Notes: generated by a model not told the origin, from the sequence alone. A stretch of DNA of 64,000 nucleotides from JAWLGZ01 sp041690635 (GCA_041690635.1 JAWLGZ010000001.1:682001-746000), one strand, 5' to 3'. Positions 38,289 to 47,899 are shown, counted from the stretch's first letter. A program made the numbers and translations.

Positions 38289-39128
38289 ATTAAACGACTA
38301 TTCATCCAGGGACCGTCCGCCACCACGCGCGTCGTGCTGCTGGCGATCGCGTCTGTCGTGCTGATGACGCTGGACCACCGTCAGCACCATCTCGAATCCA
38401 TACGCGCCGGTATCTCCGTCCTTCTCTACCCCCTGCAGTACGCGATCGACCTGCCGGTCTCACTGGCACACTGGAGCCGTGAGAGTCTGGCCACCCGTGA
38501 CGCGCTGCTGAACGAGAACCAGCGCCTGCGAACCGAGCAGCTGCTGTTTCAGGCACGCCTACAGAAGTTCGAAGCCCTGGAGACAGAAAACGAGCGCCTG
38601 CGGGAGCTGCTCAACTCCTCCCGCAAGGTCGGTGAGCGGGTGCTCATCGGTGAATTGGTCACCATCGATCTCGACCCATTCCGCCACCAGGTGGTCATCA
38701 ACAAGGGTTCACGACACGGCGTCTACGAGGGGCAGCCGCTGCTGGACGCCAACGGGGTGATGGGACAGGTGATCCATGTCACCCCCATGACCAACACCGC
38801 GATGCTCATCACCGACCCGAGCCACGCCATCCCGGCGCAAGTGAATCGAAGCGGCCTGCGGGTGATTGCCATCGGCACCGGCGAATCGCACCGGCTCGAA
38901 GTGCCCCACATTCCGAACAATGCCGATATCCGCGAGGGAGATCTGCTGGTCACCTCCGGTCTCGATCGCCGCTTCCCGCCCGGGTATCCGGTGGCGCGGG
39001 TGGTGAGCGTACGCAAGGACCCGTCCCAACCTTACTCGCTGGTCACCGCGGAGCCGACCGCTCATCTGGAGCGCAGCCGGGAGGTCCTGCTCGCCTGGCC
39101 CACCTGGCGTGACGAGGGCACACGGTGA
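38289..39128 (+). CDS. mreC: Rod-shape protein MreC, apparent ATT start codon
   Basis: 279 residues. A bitopic membrane protein of the elongasome. Reading from ATT at 38289 gives IKRLFIQGPSATTRVVLL, which lines up without gaps with the E. coli N-terminus MKPIFSRGPSLQIR (from memory) and completes the membrane helix. The frame is closed by a TAG at 38283-38285. The only later candidates (GTG 38334 and beyond) would cut into the helix. GAGGTAGG lies just upstream. The coiled coil (about 60-98, ENQRLRTEQLLFQARLQKFE) and the beta domain (DLDPFRHQVVINKGSRHGVY) are intact. The stop overlaps mreD by 4 bp. Confidence 0.93.
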   Translation: MKRLFIQGPSATTRVVLLAIASVVLMTLDHRQHHLESIRAGISVLLYPLQYAIDLPVSLAHWSRESLATRDALLNENQRLRTEQLLFQARLQKFEALETENERLRELLNSSRKVGERVLIGELVTIDLDPFRHQVVINKGSRHGVYEGQPLLDANGVMGQVIHVTPMTNTAMLITDPSHAIPAQVNRSGLRVIAIGTGESHRLEVPHIPNNADIREGDLLVTSGLDRRFPPGYPVARVVSVRKDPSQPYSLVTAEPTAHLERSREVLLAWPTWRDEGTR

Positions 39129-39616
39129 ACACGCTGATTCGCCACAACGGCGGGGGCGTGATCATCACCACCTTCGCCATCGCCCTGATGCTCACCATGC
39201 TGCCACTGCCGGATTGGGCCGGGGCCTACCGCCCCGAGTGGGTGGCACTGGTACTCATCTACTGGTGTATGGCGCTGCCGGATCGGGTCGGAGTGGGGGT
39301 CGGCTGGGTAGCCGGCCTGTTCCTCGACGTCACCCGCGGTGCACTGCTCGGGCAGCACGCACTGGCCCTGGTACTCGTCGCCTACCTCACTCTGCGGCTG
39401 CATCAGCGGATCCGGGTGTTCCCGCTCTGGCAGCAGGCATTGACGGTGCTGATGCTGGTGGCGCTGATGCAGATGGTCCTGCTCTGGATCCGGGGCTTTA
39501 TCGGGCAGTTGCCGGATACCCGCGCCTACTGGGCGCCTTCGCTGACCAGCATGCTCCTGTGGCCGTGGGTGTTCCTGATCCTGCGCGATCTGCGGCGCAA
39601 ATTCCTCGTGACCTGA
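39125..39616 (+). CDS. mreD: Rod-shape protein MreD
   Basis: 163 residues from a GTG at 39125 overlapping mreC (GTGA). Five to six hydrophobic helices; the conserved GWVAGLFLDVTRGALLGQHAL region (about 60-80) matches MreD. Elongasome membrane component. Confidence 0.95.
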   Translation: MNTLIRHNGGGVIITTFAIALMLTMLPLPDWAGAYRPEWVALVLIYWCMALPDRVGVGVGWVAGLFLDVTRGALLGQHALALVLVAYLTLRLHQRIRVFPLWQQALTVLMLVALMQMVLLWIRGFIGQLPDTRAYWAPSLTSMLLWPWVFLILRDLRRKFLVT

Positions 39617-39628
39617 GTTCGTCCGGTC

Positions 39629-41497
39629 ATGAGACGCAAACCCCACCTGCTCAAGGACCCGATCCAGGAGCGCCATCTGTTTCGCACCCGGGCGATCGTG
39701 GCCGGGGTGGTGGCCGTGCTGCTGCTGCTGCTTCTGGCCATGCGAATGGCCTTCCTGCAGGTGACCTCACACTCCCACTTCACCACCCTCTCCCACAACA
39801 ACCGGGTCAGCATCCAGCCCATCGCACCGATTCGCGGGCTCATCTTCGATCGCAACGGGGTGGTGCTGGCAGAGAATCTGCCCGCGTTCAGCCTCGAGAT
39901 TGTTCCGGAGCGGGTTGATGACATGGATGCCACCCTCGCGGCGGTCTCCACGCTCATCGAGGTGAGCCAGGATGACCGGGACCGCTTTCGTGAAGAACTG
40001 AAGCGGCGGCGCCGGTTCGAGGAGATCCCGTTGCGGTTCCGGCTCACCGACGAGGAGGTGGCGGCGGTGGCGGTCAACCGGCACCGGCTGCCCGGGGTCG
40101 AGATCAAGTCGCGGCTTGCCCGCCACTACCCCATGGGACCGCTGACCTCGCATGTGGTCGGCTATGTGGGGCGTATCAGTGAGGATGAACTGAACGCCAT
40201 CGACGCCTCGAACTACAGCGCGACCAACCACATCGGCAAGGTCGGGGTGGAGCGCTCCTACGAGGAGGTGCTGCACGGCACGGTCGGCTATCAGCAGGTG
40301 GAGACCAACGCCCGGGGCCGCATACTGCGCGTGCTAGAGCGTACCCTGCCGACACCCGGCAAGAATCTTTGGCTGAACATCGACGTGCACGCGCAGCGGG
40401 CTGCGGCCGAGGCGTTCGGCGAGGAGCGCGGCGCACTGGTCGCAGTGGATCCGCGTGACGGCGGCGTGGTGGCGCTGGTCAGCATGCCCGGCTTCGACCC
40501 CAACGCCTTCGTCAACGGCATCAGCACGAAGGAGTACCGGGCGCTGATGAACGATCCGGATCAGCCCCTCTTCAACCGCGCCCTGCGTGGCCGCTACCCG
40601 CCCGGTTCCACCACCAAGCCGTTCGTCGGCTTGGCGGGGCTGGAGAGCGGCACCATCCGACCGGAGGATCGGATCTTCTGCCCCGGCTGGTATCAGCTCA
40701 AGGGGGACGATCACCGCTACCGGGACTGGAAAAAACACGGCCACGGCTGGACGGATCTCAATAAGGGGGTGGTCGAGTCGTGCGATGTGTTCTTCTACGA
40801 CCTGGCCCACAAGCTCGGCATCGACGCGCTGTCGGACTACCTGATGCGCTTCGGCTTCGGCGAAGTGACCGGTATCGACATCATCGGCGAGTCCCGCGGA
40901 CTGATGCCGAGCCGCGAGTGGAAACGCCGGGCGCTGCAACAGGCGTGGTATCCGGGAGAGACCCTGATCGCCGGCATCGGCCAGGGGTTTGTCCTGGCGA
41001 CCCCGTTGCAGTTGGCCGCCAACACCGCCACCCTGGCCAGTCACGGCCGCGGCCTGGAACCGCGGGTGGTGCGGGAGATCGAAGACCCGCTGGAATCGGT
41101 GCGCACCCCGGTGGTCGCCACCGCCCGTGAACCGCTGCCGGTGCACAGCGAGGAGAACTGGCAGCACATCATCGACGCCATGATCGAGGTGGTGCACGGG
41201 GTACGCGGCACCGCCCGGCGCATCGCCGCCGGCATCACCTATCAGGTGGCGGGCAAGACCGGTACCGCCCAGGTGGTCGGCATCGCCCAGGATGCGAAAT
41301 ATGTCGAGGAGGAGCTGGAGAAGCGGCTGCGTGACCACGCGCTGTTCCTCGGCTTCGCCCCGGCGGATCGGCCGCAGCTCGCGGTGAGTGTCATTGTGGA
41401 GAACGGGGGCAGCGGCGGCGCGGTCGCCTCCCCGGTTGCCCGCCGCGTCATGGACGCCTACATCCTCGGAAACCGGGAAGCGATCACCCATGAGTGA
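39629..41497 (+). CDS. mrdA: Penicillin-binding protein 2 (elongation transpeptidase)
   Basis: 622 residues. One N-terminal membrane helix (about 22-42), the pedestal domain (IRGLIFDRNGVVLAENLPAF) and the transpeptidase domain with S327-T-T-K, S384-C-D and K543-T-G-T. It cross-links peptidoglycan with RodA during lateral growth. It starts 12 bp after mreD and overlaps rodA by 8 bp. Confidence 0.97.
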   Translation: MRRKPHLLKDPIQERHLFRTRAIVAGVVAVLLLLLLAMRMAFLQVTSHSHFTTLSHNNRVSIQPIAPIRGLIFDRNGVVLAENLPAFSLEIVPERVDDMDATLAAVSTLIEVSQDDRDRFREELKRRRRFEEIPLRFRLTDEEVAAVAVNRHRLPGVEIKSRLARHYPMGPLTSHVVGYVGRISEDELNAIDASNYSATNHIGKVGVERSYEEVLHGTVGYQQVETNARGRILRVLERTLPTPGKNLWLNIDVHAQRAAAEAFGEERGALVAVDPRDGGVVALVSMPGFDPNAFVNGISTKEYRALMNDPDQPLFNRALRGRYPPGSTTKPFVGLAGLESGTIRPEDRIFCPGWYQLKGDDHRYRDWKKHGHGWTDLNKGVVESCDVFFYDLAHKLGIDALSDYLMRFGFGEVTGIDIIGESRGLMPSREWKRRALQQAWYPGETLIAGIGQGFVLATPLQLAANTATLASHGRGLEPRVVREIEDPLESVRTPVVATAREPLPVHSEENWQHIIDAMIEVVHGVRGTARRIAAGITYQVAGKTGTAQVVGIAQDAKYVEEELEKRLRDHALFLGFAPADRPQLAVSVIVENGGSGGAVASPVARRVMDAYILGNREAITHE

Positions 41498-42593
41498 GTC
41501 GAGCCACCGCGGCCTGCTGCGGCACATCCATCTCGACCTGCCGCTGCTGGTCGGCCTGCTGCTGCTGGCCGGTGCCGGACTGGTGGTGCTCTACAGCGCA
41601 GGAGGCGAGGAGATCGATCTGGTCTGGCGCCAGGTCATGCGCCTCGGTATCGCCTTCGCCGTGATGGCCGTGGTCGCGCAGATCCCGCCCGACACCCTCC
41701 GGCGCTGGTCCCCCTGGCTGTTCAGCGCCGGCCTCGCCATGCTGGTGGCGGTACTGGTCATCGGCGAGATGGGCAAGGGGGCACAGCGCTGGCTCGACCT
41801 CGGACTGTTCCGCTTCCAGCCCTCCGAGTTGATGAAGGTTGCAGTCCCGATGATGCTCGCCTGGTACCTGGCCGACTCCCCCCTGCCGCCACCGGCGAAG
41901 CGCACCGTCATCGCCGGGGTGCTGTTCCTGGTCCCGGTACTGCTCATCGCCAAGCAGCCGGACCTCGGCACCTCGCTGCTGATTGGGACCGCCGGCGCCT
42001 TCGTCCTGCTGTTCGCCGGCCTGCGCTGGCGGGTGGTCCTGTTCGGTGCGCTGACGCTCATCCCTGCCGCCTTCGCACTCTGGCACTACGGCATGCACCC
42101 CTATCAGCGCAACCGGGTACTCACCTTCCTCAATCCCGAACGTGACCCGCTCGGGGCCGGGTACCACATCATCCAGTCGAAGATCGCCATCGGCTCCGGC
42201 GGCATGTACGGCAAGGGGTGGCTGAACGGCACCCAGTCCCACCTGGAGTTCCTGCCGGAGCGGCACACCGACTTCATCTTCGCCGTGTTCGGAGAGGAGT
42301 TCGGCTTCTCCGCCGTGCTGCTGCTGCTCGCCCTCTATGCCTACGTGGTACTGCGCTGCCTGTACATTGCGGTCCAGGCCCAGGACACCTTCTCCCGGCT
42401 ACTGGCGGGCAGCCTGACCATGACCTTCTTCGTCTACCTGTTCGTCAACATCGGCATGGTTTCCGGCCTGTTGCCGGTAGTCGGGCTGCCGCTGCCCTTG
42501 ATCAGTTACGGCGGAAGTTCGATGGTGACCGTCATGGCTGCATTCGGTATCCTGATGTCGGTCCACACCCACCGTAAACTGATATATAGCTGA
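41490..42593 (+). CDS. rodA: Peptidoglycan glycosyltransferase RodA (SEDS)
   Basis: 367 residues with about ten membrane helices. SEDS signatures: GAQRWLDLGLFRFQPSELMK, IAKQPDLGTSLL (the catalytic Asp loop), RNRVLTFLNPERDPLGAGYH and VGLPLPLISYGGSSM. It polymerises lipid II with PBP2. The start is the ATG at 41490 within the mrdA end. Confidence 0.97.
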   Translation: MSESSHRGLLRHIHLDLPLLVGLLLLAGAGLVVLYSAGGEEIDLVWRQVMRLGIAFAVMAVVAQIPPDTLRRWSPWLFSAGLAMLVAVLVIGEMGKGAQRWLDLGLFRFQPSELMKVAVPMMLAWYLADSPLPPPAKRTVIAGVLFLVPVLLIAKQPDLGTSLLIGTAGAFVLLFAGLRWRVVLFGALTLIPAAFALWHYGMHPYQRNRVLTFLNPERDPLGAGYHIIQSKIAIGSGGMYGKGWLNGTQSHLEFLPERHTDFIFAVFGEEFGFSAVLLLLALYAYVVLRCLYIAVQAQDTFSRLLAGSLTMTFFVYLFVNIGMVSGLLPVVGLPLPLISYGGSSMVTVMAAFGILMSVHTHRKLIYS

Positions 42594-42595
42594 CC

Positions 42596-43597
42596 ATGAG
42601 CAACCTCGTGCACCGACTCCGATTTTTCCTCTGCGCCGGTCTCTGCTCGGTCCTGCTCTCGTCTACCGCCCATGCGGATCTGACCCAGCGCGACGAGGTG
42701 CGGGAATTCATCGCCCGCATGGACCAGGAGCACGGTTTCCCCAGCACCGAGCTGGAGGCGCTATTTCGCCAGGTGGAGCTGCGCGCGGACATCATCCGCG
42801 CCATCAGCCGGCCGGCCGAGGCCAAGCCGTGGCACCAGTACCGCCCCATCTTTCTGACCGAGGACCGGATCCAGAAAGGGGTCGCGTTCTGGCACAACCA
42901 TGCGGATATCCTGGCCCGCGCCGAAGCTGCCTACGGCGTCCCGGCGGAGATGATCGTCGCCATCCTCGGGGTGGAGACCCGCTACGGCAGCTATATGGGG
43001 AGTCACCGGGTAATCGACGCCCTCGCCACCCTGGCGTTCGACTACCCGCCGAGAGCCGCCTTTTTCGGCCGGGAGCTGGAACAGTTCCTCCTGATGACCC
43101 GCGAAGAGGCCTTCGACCCGCTCAGCCTCAAGGGCTCCTACGCCGGGGCGATGGGCAAGGCGCAGTTCATCCCCAGCAGCTTCCGCCACTACGCGGTGGA
43201 CTTCAGCGGCGACGGGCGCCGCGACCTGTGGGAGAGCGTGGAGGATGCGGCCGGGAGTATCGCCAACTATTTCAAGCGCCACGGCTGGGAACCGGGTGCC
43301 CCGGTCGCCTTCCCCGCCCGCGTGCGGGGTGACGGATTCGGGCGCGCGGTGAAGGCCGGCATCAAGCCGGGCTTCTCCGTGGGCGAGCTGCGCGGCATGG
43401 GAGTCGATTTCGACGGTGAGCTGGCGGACGATACCCGCGCCGCCCTGCTCGAACTGGAGGGGGCGGACGGCCCGGAGTACTGGGTCATTCCCAACAACTT
43501 CTACGTCATCACCCGCTATAACCACAGCGCGCTGTATGGCATGGCGGTGCACCAGTTGAGCAGCGCCATCCGCGCTGCCTATGAGGGCCGCTCTTGA
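42596..43597 (+). CDS. mltB: Membrane-bound lytic murein transglycosylase B
   Basis: 333 residues. Signal peptide (about 1-27); no lipobox is evident (SSTAHAD), so it may be soluble periplasmic. Catalytic Glu127 in IVAILGVETRYGSYMG, and GKAQFIPSSFRHYAVDFSGD of the Slt35/MltB fold. It starts two bases after the rodA stop. Confidence 0.95.
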   Translation: MSNLVHRLRFFLCAGLCSVLLSSTAHADLTQRDEVREFIARMDQEHGFPSTELEALFRQVELRADIIRAISRPAEAKPWHQYRPIFLTEDRIQKGVAFWHNHADILARAEAAYGVPAEMIVAILGVETRYGSYMGSHRVIDALATLAFDYPPRAAFFGRELEQFLLMTREEAFDPLSLKGSYAGAMGKAQFIPSSFRHYAVDFSGDGRRDLWESVEDAAGSIANYFKRHGWEPGAPVAFPARVRGDGFGRAVKAGIKPGFSVGELRGMGVDFDGELADDTRAALLELEGADGPEYWVIPNNFYVITRYNHSALYGMAVHQLSSAIRAAYEGRS

Positions 43598-44475
43598 GTA
43601 CCGGCGCCGTCCGTTTCGGCCGCTGGCTGCTGCCGCTTTTCGGCGTATCCCTCCTGCTTCACGGCTGCTCCCGCGCCCCGGAGATCGCGCGTGATAGCGC
43701 CCCGAGCGCCCCGCCGGACCTCTCCAAAGTCCGTGAGCCGGTCCCGAAATGGGAGCCACGCAGCCGCTACGGCAACCCACCCTCCTATGTCGTGTTCGGC
43801 AAGCGTTACCACGTACGCGACAGCAGTGAAGGTTATGTGGAGCAGGGCATCGCCTCCTGGTACGGCACCAAGTTCCACGGCCAGCGCACCTCCAGCGGCG
43901 AGCCCTACGACATGTATCAGCTGACCGCCGCCCATCGCAGCCTGCCGCTGCCCACCTATGCGCGGGTCACCAATCTTGAAAACGGCCGCACGCTGGTGGT
44001 CAAGATCAACGATCGCGGGCCGTTTCACGACGACCGCATCATCGACCTCTCCTATGCGGCAGCCTCCAAACTGGGGGTGCTGGCCAGGGGCACCGCGCGC
44101 GTCGAGGTCCGGGCCATCACCCCCGGCCGCACCGAGCCGGCGGTGATCCGGGCTGCAACGACGGTGGAGGAGACGCCGGCGGTTCAACCGGCGGTGGCAA
44201 TCCCCGCCACGCCACCAACCACTACCGCGACAGAGGGTGCGGGCGGGCACTTCATCCAGGTGGGCGCCTTCACCGACCGCGACAACGCGGAGAAACTGCG
44301 AATCCGCCTGCTTGGTCCGGAACTGCCGCCGGTCACCATCTACCCGCTGGAAGGCCCCAGAACCGTCTACCGGGTTCGGGTCGGACCGATCGCCTCGGCT
44401 GAAGAGGCCGGCCGGCTCGCCGGTGAACTGGTCACGGTACACGGTATCGCCGAAACCCGTGTTGTGACCGATTGA
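43594..44475 (+). CDS. rlpA: Septal-ring lytic transglycosylase RlpA (lipoprotein with SPOR domain)
   Basis: 293 residues from a TTG at 43594 that overlaps the mltB stop (TTGA). Lipobox LHGC with Cys25. The double-psi beta-barrel has GIASWYGTKFHGQRTSSGEPYD and INDRGPFHDDRIIDLS (catalytic region), then a Pro/Thr-rich linker and a C-terminal SPOR domain (HFIQVGAFTDRDNAEKLRIR) for septal, denuded peptidoglycan. Confidence 0.94.
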   Translation: MSTGAVRFGRWLLPLFGVSLLLHGCSRAPEIARDSAPSAPPDLSKVREPVPKWEPRSRYGNPPSYVVFGKRYHVRDSSEGYVEQGIASWYGTKFHGQRTSSGEPYDMYQLTAAHRSLPLPTYARVTNLENGRTLVVKINDRGPFHDDRIIDLSYAAASKLGVLARGTARVEVRAITPGRTEPAVIRAATTVEETPAVQPAVAIPATPPTTTATEGAGGHFIQVGAFTDRDNAEKLRIRLLGPELPPVTIYPLEGPRTVYRVRVGPIASAEEAGRLAGELVTVHGIAETRVVTD

Positions 44476-44543
44476 GACACCGCCACCCCGTCCGACAGGT
44501 AAAATGGCGGGGAACCGAACCTACCGAACAGCCTGCTGACGCC

Positions 44544-45683
44544 ATGAACCGTTTCCGACATTTCCTGCTCACACTTTTGCTCTGCGTGGCCGGTCTCGCC
44601 CAGGCCACCCCGACCGTTGTCCCCGCCGCCCCCGGCATCGGTGCCCGCGGCTATGCCCTGATGGATTTCCACAGCGGCCGGATGCTGGCCGAACGCAAGG
44701 CCGACGAGCGGATGGAACCGGCCAGCCTGACCAAGCTGATGACCGCCTACGCGGTGTTCGCCGAGCTCAGAAACGGCAATATCGCGCTAGAAAACAAGGT
44801 GAGGGTCAGCGAGAAGGCGTGGCGCACCGGCGGCTCGCGCATGTTCATCGAGGTCAACACGGAGGTGACAGTAGAAGAGCTGCTCATGGGCATGATCATC
44901 CAGTCTGGCAACGATGCCAGCGTGGCCCTGGCGGAGTTCGTCGCTGGCGGAGAGGATGCGTTTGCCGGGCTGATGAACCAGCACGCGGGTAATCTGGGGA
45001 TGGCCGGCAGCCACTTCACCAACGCCACCGGCCTGCCCCACCCCGATCTGTACAGCACCCCGCGCGACATGGCGGTGTTGGCGGCGGCGCTCATTCGCGA
45101 CTTTCCCGAGTACTACCCCTGGTACGCGATCCGGGAGTACACCTACAACAACATCCGTCAGCACAACCGCAACCGCCTGTTGTGGCGGGACGAGAACGTG
45201 GACGGGCTCAAGACCGGCCACACCGAGGCGGCCGGCTACTGCCTGGTCTCTTCCGCCCAGAAGGATGAGATGCGGCTGATTGCGGTGGTGATGGGCACCG
45301 AGAGCGAGAACGCCCGCGCCGCACAGAGCCAGACCCTCCTGAACTGGGGCTTCCGCTTCTTCGAGACCCGCCGCCTCTACGCCGCCGGCGAGCCGCTCAA
45401 GACCGCGCGCATCTGGAAAGGGGCGAGCGAGTCACTGCCGCTCGGCCTGGATGCGGATCTCTACGTCACCGTGCCGCGCGGCCGCTACGGCAGCCTCAAG
45501 GCCGATGTGAACGTAGAAGGGGCCATCGAGGCACCGGCACGGCGGGGAGAGACCTTCGGCGCCGTGAACGTGCGGTTCGGTGAAGAGGAGCTGGGCGAGC
45601 GCCCGCTGGTTGCCCTTCAGGATGTGGCCGAAGGCGGCCTTTGGAGCCGACTGGTCGATAGTGTCCTGTTGCTGTTTCAGTAA
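44544..45683 (+). CDS. dacA: D-alanyl-D-alanine carboxypeptidase (PBP5/6 family)
   Basis: 379 residues from the ATG at 44544. Signal peptide (about 1-21); active-site S61-L-T-K, S121-G-N, K223-T-G. The C-terminal beta domain ends in an amphipathic anchor (LWSRLVDSVLLLFQ) that tethers it to the inner membrane. It trims stem pentapeptides. Confidence 0.95.
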   Translation: MNRFRHFLLTLLLCVAGLAQATPTVVPAAPGIGARGYALMDFHSGRMLAERKADERMEPASLTKLMTAYAVFAELRNGNIALENKVRVSEKAWRTGGSRMFIEVNTEVTVEELLMGMIIQSGNDASVALAEFVAGGEDAFAGLMNQHAGNLGMAGSHFTNATGLPHPDLYSTPRDMAVLAAALIRDFPEYYPWYAIREYTYNNIRQHNRNRLLWRDENVDGLKTGHTEAAGYCLVSSAQKDEMRLIAVVMGTESENARAAQSQTLLNWGFRFFETRRLYAAGEPLKTARIWKGASESLPLGLDADLYVTVPRGRYGSLKADVNVEGAIEAPARRGETFGAVNVRFGEEELGERPLVALQDVAEGGLWSRLVDSVLLLFQ

Positions 45684-45688
45684 AATCA

Positions 45689-45736
45689 GGGGCTAGGGCC
45701 AACCACCGACCACCCGACCACCGACCACCGACCACA
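45689..45736. repeat. Mixed heptamer array (GGGGCTA then inverted GGTCGGT)
   Basis: AGGGGCTAGGGCC is followed by four to five CCGACCA-type units (one of 8 bp) up to the aminotransferase start. The two heptamer families meet in one 56-bp gap without inverted partners. Confidence 0.8.
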
Positions 45737-45739
45737 AGA

Positions 45740-46600
45740 ATGAACGATATCGTCTATCTCAATGGCCGCTTCCTGCCGGCGGCGGAGGCGACCGTCTCCG
45801 TGCTGGATCGGGGCTTTCTGTTCGGCGACGGCATCTATGAGGTGATCCCGGTCTATGGCGGACGGCTGTTCCGTCTCGAACCGCACCTGGCCCGTCTCGA
45901 TCAGAGCCTGGAGGGAATTCGGCTTGCCAATCCACTCGCCCATGGCCAGTGGCGCGAGGCGCTGGTCGAACTGGTGGAACGCAACGGCGGTGGCGAACAG
46001 TCCATCTATCTCCAGGTGACCCGGGGACCGGCCCGGCGCGACCACGCCTTCCCTGAGGTGATCCAGCCGACGGTCTTCGCCATGAGCACGCCGTTGGCTG
46101 CCCCCTCCGCCGCACTGCTCGGCGGGGTATCGGTGATCACGGTCGAGGACATCCGCTGGAAGCACTGCAACATCAAGGCGATTACGCTGCTGCCCAATGT
46201 CCTGATGCGCCAGATGGCGGTGGAGGCGGGCGCCGCGGAAGCGATCCTGCTACGGAACGGCAAGGTCACTGAGGGGTCCGCCAGCAACGCGTTTGTGATC
46301 AGGGACGGCATGATTAAGACACCCCCCAAAGGCAACCTGCTGCTGCCGGGGATCACCCGGGATCTGGTGGTCGAGCTGTGCCGTACCGCCGATCTGCCCT
46401 GCGAGGAGGGGCCCATCGACGAGACCGAACTGCGCGAGGCGGACGAGGTGTGGGTCACCTCCTCCACCAAGGAGGTGGTGCCGGTCACCCGCATCGACGG
46501 CGTACCGGTCGGCGACGGTCAACCCGGCCCGATCTGGTCGCGGGTGATCGAACTCTACCGGGCGTACAAGGAGTCGTTCCGGCGCGGCGAGGTCGAATAG
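45740..46600 (+). CDS. dat: D-amino acid aminotransferase (class IV)
   Basis: 286 residues. PLP enzyme interconverting D-alanine/2-oxoglutarate with pyruvate/D-glutamate, supplying D-amino acids for the wall. VLDRGFLFGDGIYEVIPVYG, PLP-Lys146 in KHCNIKAITLLPNVL, EGSASNAF and LLPGITRDLV fit class IV. The gene position after dacA is common in gammaproteobacteria and supports Dat over branched-chain transaminase. Confidence 0.92.
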   Translation: MNDIVYLNGRFLPAAEATVSVLDRGFLFGDGIYEVIPVYGGRLFRLEPHLARLDQSLEGIRLANPLAHGQWREALVELVERNGGGEQSIYLQVTRGPARRDHAFPEVIQPTVFAMSTPLAAPSAALLGGVSVITVEDIRWKHCNIKAITLLPNVLMRQMAVEAGAAEAILLRNGKVTEGSASNAFVIRDGMIKTPPKGNLLLPGITRDLVVELCRTADLPCEEGPIDETELREADEVWVTSSTKEVVPVTRIDGVPVGDGQPGPIWSRVIELYRAYKESFRRGEVE

Positions 46601-46603
46601 GGA

Positions 46604-46864
46604 ATGACCGACACCCTGCTCGAATTCCCCTGCGACTTCCCCATCAAGGCAATGGGGCCGGCGAGTGACGCCTTTCAGGCCGAGGTCGTCGCCATCATGC
46701 GGCGCCACGTTGCGGATTTCACCGAGGATGCGGTGGTGGTACGGGAGAGCCGTGAGGGACGCTACCGCGCCATCACCGTGACCATTCGTGCCACCAGCCG
46801 TGAGCAGCTCGACGCCATCTATCACGAACTGACCGCCAGCGATCAGGTGGTGATGGCGCTCTGA
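46604..46864 (+). CDS. ybeD: YbeD/DUF493 family protein
   Basis: 86 residues. FPCDFPIKAMGPASDAFQAEV and YRAITVTIRATSREQLDAIY are typical of the ACT-like DUF493 fold. Its fixed place before lipB suggests a link with lipoate metabolism; the biochemical role is unknown. It starts four bases after the aminotransferase stop. Confidence 0.93.
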   Translation: MTDTLLEFPCDFPIKAMGPASDAFQAEVVAIMRRHVADFTEDAVVVRESREGRYRAITVTIRATSREQLDAIYHELTASDQVVMAL

Positions 46865-46879
46865 CGGCCACCACCGGCT

Positions 46880-47512
46880 ATGACCACCCTCTCCGATCTG
46901 CACATCCGCCGCCTGGGGCGAAGCCCTTACGAACCGGTGTGGGCAGCGATGCAACGGTTCACCGCCGATCGTGCGGCCGACACCCCCGACGAGCTCTGGC
47001 TGGTCGAACACCCGCCCGTCTTCACCCTCGGCCTGAACGGCCGTCCCGAACACCTGCTGTCGCCCGGAGGCATCCCGGTGGTCGCCGTGGATCGCGGCGG
47101 CCAGGTGACCTACCACGGTCCGGGCCAGGTGGTCGCCTATCCACTCATCGATCTGCGTCGGCGCGGAAAGGGCGTGCGGTGGCTGGTCAGCGCTCTTGAA
47201 GGGGCGGTGATCAACCTGCTTGCCGCCGAAGGGGTTGATGCCCACGCCCGACCCGATGCCCCAGGCGTCTATGCGGGCGAGGCCAAAATTGCCGCCCTCG
47301 GGCTGCGGGTGCGGCGCGGATGCAGCTATCACGGGCTATCGCTGAATGTGGAGATGGATCTCGAACCGTTCGGCCGCATCAACCCCTGCGGTTACGCCGG
47401 GATGCCGGTCACCAGCCTGGAGCAACTGGGAGTTGAACTCACCCCGGAGGGAGCGGGCGAGCGGCTGGTGCGGTGCCTTGCGGACGCGTTGGCATGTCGG
47501 GTGGTGGAATAA
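46880..47512 (+). CDS. lipB: Octanoyl-[acyl-carrier protein]:protein N-octanoyltransferase
   Basis: 210 residues. It transfers octanoate from ACP to lipoyl domains. VDRGGQVTYHGPGQVVAYPL, GEAKIAALGLRVRRGCSYHG (catalytic Lys) and FGRINPCGYAG (catalytic Cys) are conserved. Followed by an inverted-repeat element and lipA. Confidence 0.97.
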   Translation: MTTLSDLHIRRLGRSPYEPVWAAMQRFTADRAADTPDELWLVEHPPVFTLGLNGRPEHLLSPGGIPVVAVDRGGQVTYHGPGQVVAYPLIDLRRRGKGVRWLVSALEGAVINLLAAEGVDAHARPDAPGVYAGEAKIAALGLRVRRGCSYHGLSLNVEMDLEPFGRINPCGYAGMPVTSLEQLGVELTPEGAGERLVRCLADALACRVVE

Positions 47513-47534
47513 AGGGACGGCCCCGGCCCCATCA

Positions 47535-47899
47535 AGTGTACTGTTTCACGCAGCGTGGAACTTAATGAATGACAGCCGGAATTGGAGTATTGGCACAAAC
47601 CGACGCGGTGCTGGGGTGCATTGTGCGGGAATTGAACCCATCCCCATCCTGTCCTTCCCCTTGAAGGGGAAGGAACGTGCTATCACGCGTCGTTGCGCTC
47701 CAGTCACCGTAAGACGGAATGGCAGCCGGTATGGGGTTTTTCGCGCCATGGGCGGAGCACATACCCACAGCAATACAGCGGCCGAATTAGAAGGTCCCTT
47801 CCCCTTCAAGGGGAAGGACAGGATGGGGATGGGTCATCAAGGAGCGCAATCCACCACAAGACGGCCGGGCAATGTCTCATCAAGAGTGAAACCGTACAC
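47535..47899. mobile_element. MITE-like palindromic element between lipB and lipA
   Basis: About 365 bp bounded by 15-bp inverted ends AGTGTACTGTTTCAC (47535-47549) and GTGAAACCGTACACT (47885-47899) with one mismatch. Inside is a second inverted pair of about 39 bp (47636-47674 and 47796-47834, ACCCATCCCCATCCTGTCC and more), each arm itself containing the palindrome TTCCCCTTGAAGGGGAA. No gene is seen. No clear target duplication was found, so transposition is inferred from symmetry only. Confidence 0.65.
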
